From positions 1-11,468 of the forward strand of contig PMJE01000376.1 of NCBI GenBank assembly GCA_003157315.1: a DNA stretch of 11,468 nucleotides. The letters run 5' to 3'. Below are positions 5,787 through 11,468 of the stretch, piece after piece (within the stretch, counting starts at the first letter, position 1; each line of letters starts with the position of its first letter). Source of the stretch: Myxococcales bacterium. GTDB taxonomy: Bacteria > Myxococcota > Polyangia > Fen-1088. The notes under the pieces are model-generated. The model was not told the origin of the DNA. It searched no databases and saw only the letters and a list, made by a program, of their open reading frames with translations. Both the position numbers and the translations under genes were made by a program.

Positions 5787-7184
5787 TCAGATGCCTTGGA
5801 GGAATTCCTCCGTGTGCGTGCTGGGGGTTGATGGGCTGTCCTTGTGTCCGGAGGTGACGGCACCCGACGGGTTCGGATTCAGCAAACGGCCGACGAACAA
5901 GACCGCGCCTGTCGGTTTGTGCCGAATCAGGAACAAGAACGGATGATCAGCGCGAAAAACCGGCGGCGGGGGTGGCAGCGATCTGGCGACCATGTGGACC
6001 GCCGTGGCGGCGGCGGCCTCGGTGCCTTCCTCGTTGACTTCGACAAACGCCTTGTGGACGATTTGCCCAATCCATATGCTCCCGGGCCTGCCGCCCATTC
6101 CGCTGAAATCGGCTTTGCCCTCCTGGAAAGCGTCCTTCACTCCCAGACGCTGGAACGTGGGTGTCAGATTGTACTCCGTCGCCACCTTGAACTTCGGAAG
6201 ATACAGCTCAACCTCCTGTTCCCCGGACTTCTCCAGCCCAGCGATCCACGTCTTGAAATCCTCTGCGTTCAGGGATTCTTCCAACTCTGGCAGGCCGTCG
6301 ATCTTCTCGGGCAAGAGCACGACCATCGAGAAGGCGTCGCCTTTGTAGGACAGCTCAACGGCCTGTAACCCGGGCATCTCCATGAGCTTGACCCTGCCCT
6401 TCCGGTACATAAACGGTGCGCTCACCTCCTTGCCCGCGCCCAATTTGAACGGCTGCTCTTGGGTCAGTGTCGGGTCGAACTGAACCAGCCAGTTCCCTTT
6501 GAAGTAGATGGCGTTGAGAATCACGGCCACGCTGTTTGGATTGAGCTCCTCAAGAATCGTGGGGATCTTGCCCTCGGTCTTGCTCTTCACCCACGCGTTG
6601 ATCGGCCCCACGTCCCCAGCGTTGAACAACTCGGCGTCATAGGTGAGATGCAAGAGCGTCTTGAACTCCTCCCGTACTTCTCCGCTGGTCAGTGCCAGTC
6701 CGTTGGCGATCCGAAGCTTCACGTCCGAGCTCGCCTGGAGGTCGTGCGCCAGCTTGCGGAAGGCAGGATCCAACTTCTCTTTGGCCATGGCAAGATGCAG
6801 GGCCTGGGCCAATTCCTTCTCTGTGTTGCCCTTGGCGCCATCCTTGCACATCGCCATCGCGGTTGTGATGCTGTAGGGCGAGACAAACACGTTCTTTCCC
6901 TTTTCGGATTCCCGGAGCCGGACGTAGAGATCCCACCCGAACGCCGCGCTCCCGGCCGCCACTGACTCGACGTCAGCTTCCGGTACCGGCGACACCGCCA
7001 TGGCATTTTCAGGCGAACCAGCGGTGGAACTGGTCGCGCCTCCAGTGCGGGACGGAGTCGCAGCTCTGGTCGCGCCGCTGCTCCGCGCACTTCTGCTGCC
7101 ACGGCTGCACCCGACTGCAGCCACAGCCAAGAACATGGACCACACGGTCAACTTCGCGAAGACAGAACGCACGCGATTGGACAT
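5787..7184 (-). CDS. Exported serpin (serine protease inhibitor), predicted P1 Arg
   Basis: A 465-residue serpin. The signal peptide runs to about residue 25 and ends AAVGC, so lipidation at Cys26 is likely. A Ser/Thr/Ala-rich linker (27-75) tethers the serpin fold. Family landmarks are NVFVSPYSITTAM (98-110), LNAIYFKGNW (233-242), the hinge VNEEGTEAAAAT (383-394), HPFLFLI (414-420) and the closing FVGRLLNP (430-437). Counting P17 as Glu385 of the hinge places P1 at Arg401 and P1' at Ser402 (bases 5979-5984), followed by Leu and five Pro. An inhibitor of trypsin-like proteases is therefore expected. The small Ala-rich hinge with Thr at P14 is that of an inhibitory serpin. A 28-residue tail beyond the usual end is extra. 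A GGGAGG ribosome binding site sits 4 bases before the ATG, and the gene follows murI by 12 bases. Confidence 0.93.
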   Translation of the reverse strand: MSNRVRSVFAKLTVWSMFLAVAAVGCSRGSRSARSSGATRAATPSRTGGATSSTAGSPENAMAVSPVPEADVESVAAGSAAFGWDLYVRLRESEKGKNVFVSPYSITTAMAMCKDGAKGNTEKELAQALHLAMAKEKLDPAFRKLAHDLQASSDVKLRIANGLALTSGEVREEFKTLLHLTYDAELFNAGDVGPINAWVKSKTEGKIPTILEELNPNSVAVILNAIYFKGNWLVQFDPTLTQEQPFKLGAGKEVSAPFMYRKGRVKLMEMPGLQAVELSYKGDAFSMVVLLPEKIDGLPELEESLNAEDFKTWIAGLEKSGEQEVELYLPKFKVATEYNLTPTFQRLGVKDAFQEGKADFSGMGGRPGSIWIGQIVHKAFVEVNEEGTEAAAATAVHMVARSLPPPPPVFRADHPFLFLIRHKPTGAVLFVGRLLNPNPSGAVTSGHKDSPSTPSTHTEEFLQGI

Positions 7185-7188
7185 GGGA

Positions 7189-7194
7189 CCTCCC
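7189..7194 (-). promoter_or_regulatory. Ribosome binding site of the serpin gene
   Basis: GGGAGG on the minus strand lies 4 bases before the ATG at 7184 and just after the murI stop. It supports this serpin start and suggests re-initiation by ribosomes finishing murI. Confidence 0.6.
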
Positions 7195-7196
7195 TA

Positions 7197-8054
7197 TCAC
7201 GGCCAGGGTTTCAGCCGTACTCGCTCGACCTCGATCGGCGTCGACAAGATGGCCTGGCCCTGCCGGGCGAACCACTCCGGATCGTCGGTGGTGGCGTAGT
7301 GTCGGGTGCCGTTGCGCCAAAGCCGCCGCTCGATCTCGGGATGGCGCAGCAGCCAGTCGGCCAAGCGATCCGCGACCAGCCCGCCTTGCGCAATGATCTC
7401 CACTGCGGGCGGTACCATGCGGCGAATCGCAGGCAGCAACAACGGGTAGTGCGTGCACCCGAGCAGTATGCGGCTCGGTGGATCAGGCGCCGCAAACAGC
7501 GGATCCAAGTACTTGTGCAGAAAATACTCAGTGCCGGGTCCGGACAGCTCGCCCGCCTCAACCAGGGGAACCCACATAGGGCAGGCCTGCTGAATCAGGC
7601 GCAGCCCGGGCGCCAATTTTGCCAACTCCAGGGCATAGGATCCTGACGCCACTGTGCCCTTCGTGCCCAACACCGCCACTGTGCCCTTGGTCAGTGCCGG
7701 CGCAGTCACGCCCGGAATGGCGCCTGGGGGCAGCCCGGCCAGCGCCTCGACCGATGGCCGCACCACCCCCAGAATCCGCCGGTCAGGCCGGTGCGCGAGC
7801 AGGTGCCGTTGCTGGAGGGTGCGCAGGGCTTGCGCCGAAGCAGTGTTGCACGCCAACACCACCAAAGGACAGCCGGCATCAAAGAGAAACTCCACTGCCT
7901 CGCGGGTAAAACTGTGCACGACCTCCAAACTGCGGGGGCCATAGGGATTCCGCGCGCTGTCGCCAAGATAGAGATAGTCATACACGGGCAGCCGCTCAAG
8001 CAGCGCCGACAGCACCGTCAGCCCGCCAAAGCCAGAGTCAAAGACTCCAATCAT
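7197..8054 (-). CDS. murI: Glutamate racemase
   Basis: A 285-residue cytoplasmic enzyme that interconverts L- and D-glutamate without cofactor, supplying D-Glu for peptidoglycan. The sequence shows the whole family: FDSGFGGLTV (5-14) with catalytic-site Asp6 and Ser7, YLGDSARNPYG (29-39), the first catalytic Cys69 in ACNTASA, and the second, Cys200, in LLGCTHYPLL (198-207). Length is normal for the family (about 260-290). The ATG at 8054 fits the conserved N-terminus and has GAGGGGG 6 bases upstream; the frame extends 14 codons further but adds nothing family-like. It is followed closely by the serpin, so the two are probably one transcript. The neighbourhood gives no other cell-wall gene. 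The identification is secure. Confidence 0.97.
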   Translation of the reverse strand: MIGVFDSGFGGLTVLSALLERLPVYDYLYLGDSARNPYGPRSLEVVHSFTREAVEFLFDAGCPLVVLACNTASAQALRTLQQRHLLAHRPDRRILGVVRPSVEALAGLPPGAIPGVTAPALTKGTVAVLGTKGTVASGSYALELAKLAPGLRLIQQACPMWVPLVEAGELSGPGTEYFLHKYLDPLFAAPDPPSRILLGCTHYPLLLPAIRRMVPPAVEIIAQGGLVADRLADWLLRHPEIERRLWRNGTRHYATTDDPEWFARQGQAILSTPIEVERVRLKPWP

Positions 8055-8359
8055 CCTAGTCCCCCTCGTGGCGGCAGATGAAAGAAGGTGAGACATGTTT
8101 GAGCTGCAGGGGCATGGGTGCTAGCCACCCTTTTCCCGGAATTCGCCGGCCGGATGCGCGATCCGGAGTTTTCACCACAGAGGGCACAGAGAACTCAGAG
8201 GCCGGAAAGAAATGGTTCCGGATCCGGGTCTGAACCCTTCTTTCCTTCCGATCCGTCTCTGTGCTCTCCGTGCCCTCTGTGGTGAAATCCGGGGCGGACT
8301 CGCAGGACACGTTTGTGTCGTCGGCCGTCATCGCTGCGGCGATTTGAGGCATCGGTTTC
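8055..8359. other. Non-coding region between the TPR gene and murI
   Basis: 305 bases between two minus-strand genes, holding the large palindrome described separately (8163-8292) and presumably the murI promoter. A 98-codon minus-strand frame crosses it, but it is made from the palindrome (reading as 'TTEGTESTE' and similar) and does not look like a protein. Confidence 0.6.
8163..8292. repeat. Large imperfect inverted repeat (about 130 bases)
   Basis: Outer arms at about 8163-8201 and 8256-8292 pair almost fully: TTTCACCACAGAGGGCAC on the left is mirrored exactly by GTGCCCTCTGTGGTGAAA on the right, and the next 13 bases match at 10 positions. CCGGA/TCCGG flanks the outside, and GGAAAGAA (8204-8211) pairs with TTCTTTCC (8238-8245) inside. 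The element can form a long stem with an inner loop of about 26 bases. From memory, this 'CACCACAGAGG...CACAGAG' palindrome recurs in many environmental bacterial genomes and is often mis-called as a small protein; I cannot check copy number here. Confidence 0.8.
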
Positions 8360-11300
8360 CTAGTCCTCTACCAGAGACGCGTATTCATCGGAGAGCATGA
8401 ACGCGACCATCTCCCGCAACGATGTCGAACTGCGCACCCGCTCTTGCCGCGCGCCCTCCTCAGTCTGCGAGCCTCCCTCTGGCTTGAGCTGTCCTGCCAG
8501 CGCCCTCAGCGCCACCAAGGGGCTGCCGCAACAGAGCAGTCCGACCCGGTCGGCGGTGTAGCGACAGCCACGCACGTAGCCTTCCAGGTCCGGCGGCCGC
8601 GTCAGCGCCTCGCCCGCGTCGACCAGCAGGTCGGCACGAATTTTCCCCGTGGGCATGAACCTAGCGATCTTCGGCTGGGACAAAAGCGACGCCCAGTTGG
8701 CTGCGCGATCATTCTCGCTGTCCTGTCCGACGGCTTCCGCCTCGGGCGCTGCCAAAGACACTGCGCGAATCACCCCGCGCAGGAGTCCGCGCAAGTTTTC
8801 GACTGAGAGGCGCGCTACCGCCAGCGTCCCTGCCCGCGCCTGCTCCAGCGCACGCCCGACGAAAAAGCGCAACTCGGCGACATCCAGGTCCTCGGCTTTC
8901 TGCCCCATGATGACCATGAGTGGCTGGGAAGCGGCAAAGGTGACGTCCGCGCCCTCGCCGCGTACCACGGCGCGCAGGGCAGGAGCCCCCAAGCGATCGC
9001 GCAGCTCTTGGAAAACCGCCTCGGCCTTGGACCCTAGCGGTGCCCCGTCAATTGGTCCGCCTCCAGCGTGGGGCACCTCAGCCAGGGCCGGTGCCAAAGC
9101 GCGCAGAACGCGGCGCAAGGCCCCTCGGCACAAGGGATGCTCGGTCGCCGACGGATTCCACGCCGCCGCGACAGCGGAGTTTTGCGTCCCCAGGTTGGCA
9201 ATGCTGCCCTTCAAAGCCAAATCCGGGTCGAGAAAGAGCGCCAGATCCAGTGCCGCGCGCGCGAGGGCGGGCCGGCCGCATCGCTGTTGCAGATAGGCCG
9301 AAAGCAGCGCCAGGCCCAGATCTGCCGGGTCGCCCAGCACACCCCGAAGCGCGGCTGCGCACAAGTCAGCCTCGAATTGCAGGGGGGTTGCCATGCGCAT
9401 GGACGCAAGCACCGCGTCGAGTTTCTCAAAAACCCCCCGTTCAGGCGGCAGCTTGCGCATCCCGCTCTCGCTGCCGCCCGCCGCAGCCATTCCCGGCAAG
9501 GCGGGTTTGCACGCCAGGCGGGCCAGTTCGCCCAGGCGGCGTGTGATCGGGTCCACCTCAAACTGCACCTCGTCGAGGGCGCTGCGCGCCAGTTCTTCGT
9601 CCTTGCCTGCCAGGATGGCGGCCACTGCCAGCAACAACGGGAAATCAGGCTCGCCCGATGTCGGCCGCGTGTCGGCGCGAATCAGTCCACTGCCCACCTC
9701 GGCCAAGTTGGCGAAATCTCCCCTCTGCCAATAGTAGGTCACCAAGCGAGCCAGGGTGGGGGCAAAGCTGGGATCCAGATCCGAGGACCGCAGATAGGCG
9801 TCGTTGGCCCCGTCGAGATCGCCCAGCGCGACCCGCAGAATCTCTCCCCTGCGATACAGCGCCGCAGCCCTCTCGTGTGGATCAACTAGCTTGCGGGCCA
9901 GGCGCTCACAGCTCGCCGCTGCCTCGTGATGCAGACCCAGCCGTTGGTAGGTGTCCACCAGGCATTCGAGAACTCCCGTGCGATCAGGGTCGCTGGCCAG
10001 CGCCATCTCCAAGTTCTCCCGGGCGGCCACCAGATTGCCGAGCGCGAGGTAGATTTCGCCGAGTCGGTGCCGTACGTCGGTCAAGCGCGCGACCGCATCC
10101 CGAGGCAAGAGGCGCAGCACCTCCTCCAGTTTCGCGGCGGCGCCGGCACGGTCGTTGCGCGCAAGCGCAAAACCCGCCAGCGCCTCGCGCGCACCGGCGT
10201 GATCCGGGTCCAGACGGGCCAGTTCCTGGTATGCGTTCTCCGCCTCTCGCGGGTCGCCGAACATTTCAGCCAGCTCAGCCCGGCGCAGGGCCAGCGTATC
10301 AGGAGCGATAGCGGCGGCCGCATCAGGCAGCGTGGCCAGTTGCGCGTAGGCCTTGTATGCCTTGTCCCAGTCCTGCGTACGGTAGGCCTGCTCGGCCTGC
10401 GCAGCCAGCGCGGCCGCATGGTCGGGCTGCAGCGCGACCGCCTCATCAAGCAAGGCGCGCGCCTCGTCGAGTTGGCCCCGCCCCGTGGCAAGCCGCGCCT
10501 GCACAGTGAGCTGGCCGGCGCGCGCCTGGGCTCCACTGTCGAGCGCACTGGCACGTGCCAACTCCTCCTCGGCCAAAGGAGTGTTCCCGTTCCGCTCTGC
10601 CGCCTCGGCTGAAGCCAGGTGCCGACGCGCATGACAGGAAGCAGGCAGCCCAGGCACCTTTTCCAGCAAGGCGGCCCAGGCTCGGTCGCGCTCCTGCACG
10701 TCAGGCAGCCGCCCGTATACCGCAAACAGGGACTCGGCCAGCGCCACATCGGCAGGACTGGCGGCGTGAAGCTCCTCCAGCATCGCCCGCGCTGTTTCCG
10801 TCGACACCGTGGGACGCACCACCAGCGCCGCCAGCCGTCTGTCCACCTCCTCGCGCCCGGTGCGGTCATCCTTGCGCAAGCTACGCAGGCGTTGCCAGCA
10901 GGCGATCGCGTCGATGGTATCGCCTGCCTTCTCAGCCAAGTCGGCGCGCGAAGCAAGCGCGTCTTCGGGCAGCAGGGCGCGCCCCACTGACTGCAAGAGT
11001 GCAAGCGTGGAAGCTTCGCCCTCGGGGCGGGCCAGATGCAGCCGGGCTCGCTCGACCAAGAGGGCTGCTGCCGCGGCACCGTCGGTCTCGCCGTCCACCC
11101 GCTGCAATAGCAGGGCATCCGCCTCGTCAAGCTCACCCTTCTTGGTCAGAAGTGCGCCAAGCGCCTCGATCGCAGTGCGAGAGCCGTCATCAACCAAACG
11201 CCGTAGGATGGATTCCGCTTGCGCGCGGCCGTCATCCTTCTGCGACAGCAGGCCGGCCAACTCCAGCCCGATCGCCTCGCGCTGCTTTCGCGCAAGCTCA

Positions 11301-11468
11301 TCATTACCCTGCAGGACCGCCCACGAGCGATCGAGCAGCGCCGCCAACTCGTCGTCGCGGGATTGCTGGCGACATATCGCGGCCAGGCCTTCCAGGCCGC
11401 GCACATAGTCGGGAACTTGCTCCAGCAGCCTACGGAAAGCGGCTTCCGCTTCGTCGAGCTTGCCCATC
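8360..11468 (-). CDS. Large TPR protein with degenerate M48-peptidase-like C-terminus (5' end outside the window)
   Basis: 1035 residues are visible and the frame is open to the window edge, so the true start lies beyond 11468. Roughly the first 650 residues are helical tetratricopeptide units, clearest at '...DEAEAAFRRLLEQVPDYV', 'GDPREAENAYQELARLDPDHA', 'GNLVAARENLEMALASDPD' and 'GDLDGANDAYLRSSDLDP', which normally form protein-binding superhelices. The rest (about 690-1010) is non-TPR. It includes ELRFFVGRALEQARAGT (bases 8825-8875) and CRYTADRVGLLCCG (about 8534-8575), the positions of the HExxH helix and the E-x-x-AD segment of M48 metallopeptidases, with the metal ligands absent. No signal peptide can be judged without the start. 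The protein is probably a scaffold. The TPR call is certain; the M48 relation is inferred from pattern. Confidence 0.85.
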   Translation of the reverse strand, partial: MGKLDEAEAAFRRLLEQVPDYVRGLEGLAAICRQQSRDDELAALLDRSWAVLQGNDELARKQREAIGLELAGLLSQKDDGRAQAESILRRLVDDGSRTAIEALGALLTKKGELDEADALLLQRVDGETDGAAAAALLVERARLHLARPEGEASTLALLQSVGRALLPEDALASRADLAEKAGDTIDAIACWQRLRSLRKDDRTGREEVDRRLAALVVRPTVSTETARAMLEELHAASPADVALAESLFAVYGRLPDVQERDRAWAALLEKVPGLPASCHARRHLASAEAAERNGNTPLAEEELARASALDSGAQARAGQLTVQARLATGRGQLDEARALLDEAVALQPDHAAALAAQAEQAYRTQDWDKAYKAYAQLATLPDAAAAIAPDTLALRRAELAEMFGDPREAENAYQELARLDPDHAGAREALAGFALARNDRAGAAAKLEEVLRLLPRDAVARLTDVRHRLGEIYLALGNLVAARENLEMALASDPDRTGVLECLVDTYQRLGLHHEAAASCERLARKLVDPHERAAALYRRGEILRVALGDLDGANDAYLRSSDLDPSFAPTLARLVTYYWQRGDFANLAEVGSGLIRADTRPTSGEPDFPLLLAVAAILAGKDEELARSALDEVQFEVDPITRRLGELARLACKPALPGMAAAGGSESGMRKLPPERGVFEKLDAVLASMRMATPLQFEADLCAAALRGVLGDPADLGLALLSAYLQQRCGRPALARAALDLALFLDPDLALKGSIANLGTQNSAVAAAWNPSATEHPLCRGALRRVLRALAPALAEVPHAGGGPIDGAPLGSKAEAVFQELRDRLGAPALRAVVRGEGADVTFAASQPLMVIMGQKAEDLDVAELRFFVGRALEQARAGTLAVARLSVENLRGLLRGVIRAVSLAAPEAEAVGQDSENDRAANWASLLSQPKIARFMPTGKIRADLLVDAGEALTRPPDLEGYVRGCRYTADRVGLLCCGSPLVALRALAGQLKPEGGSQTEEGARQERVRSSTSLREMVAFMLSDEYASLVED

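Noticed and set aside
5798..5811. Perfect 14-base palindrome GGAGGAATTCCTCC
   Set aside because: It lies within the serpin's final codons (Glu-Glu-Phe), has no loop or T run, and is more likely chance than an operator or terminator.
8116..8134. Hairpin GGGTG-CTAGC-CACCC followed by TTTT, terminator-like on the plus strand
   Set aside because: Only 5 stem pairs, and no plus-strand gene ends upstream of it; both neighbouring genes are on the minus strand, for which the T run is on the wrong side.
8056..8352. 98-codon minus-strand ORF with 'TTEGTESTE'-like sequence
   Set aside because: It is simply a reading of the inverted repeat arms, with no protein-like conservation, start signal or domain.
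8360..11468. Long plus-strand ORFs opposite the TPR gene
   Set aside because: Shadow frames common in GC-rich genes; their residue content is Arg/Pro/Ser-rich with no motif, whereas the minus strand shows clear TPR periodicity.

Overview
The window looks like a GC-rich chromosomal segment from a deltaproteobacterium in the broad sense, most likely Myxococcota. That assignment is an inference. It rests on the base composition, the lipoproteins with Ala/Ser/Thr-rich linkers, the long tetratricopeptide (TPR) protein, a bacterial serpin and proteins with an FHA-like fold. No rRNA, tRNA, CRISPR array, transposase or replication origin was seen.

Layout from left to right. (1) 1-570 (+) is the C-terminal part of a 6-phosphofructokinase. 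It converges, with a 2-base gap, on a small predicted lipoprotein with MORN/YwqK-like repeats at 573-1004 (-). (2) 1267-2556 (+) is a multi-spanning GT-C (family 39/PMT-like) glycosyltransferase whose 3' end runs into a broken SPASM-domain relic (about 2523-2739). (3) 2816-4229 (+) is a tandem duplication with a 752-base period. It encodes two paralogous proteins of unknown function, each with a conserved beta-rich, faintly FHA-like N-terminal domain, a basic plus hydrophobic segment ending in Cys, and a low-complexity tail carrying a repeated I-x-I-R-x-x-P-P motif. The second ends 1 base before a radical SAM/SPASM enzyme at 4231-5568 (+). (4) On the minus strand, murI (glutamate racemase, 7197-8054) is followed after 12 bases by an exported serpin (5787-7184) whose predicted reactive centre is Arg-Ser. 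(5) 8055-8359 is non-coding and carries a large imperfect palindrome. (6) 8360 to the window end (-) is most of a TPR protein whose C-terminal region resembles an M48 metallopeptidase with every metal ligand replaced.

The most interesting part is 2.8-5.6 kb. Two precursor-like or substrate-like paralogs are apparently co-transcribed with a peptide-maturase-type radical SAM/SPASM enzyme, and a second, decayed SPASM fragment lies just upstream. This may be an undescribed radical-SAM protein-modification system acting on the I-x-I-R-x-x-P-P tails. The co-orientation, the motif recurrence and the synonymous-only divergence can be read directly from the sequence; the functional link is inference.

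The other loci are ordinary metabolism (PFK, MurI) or cell-envelope and interaction functions (lipoproteins, glycosyltransferase, serpin, TPR). Nothing ties them to the central cluster.
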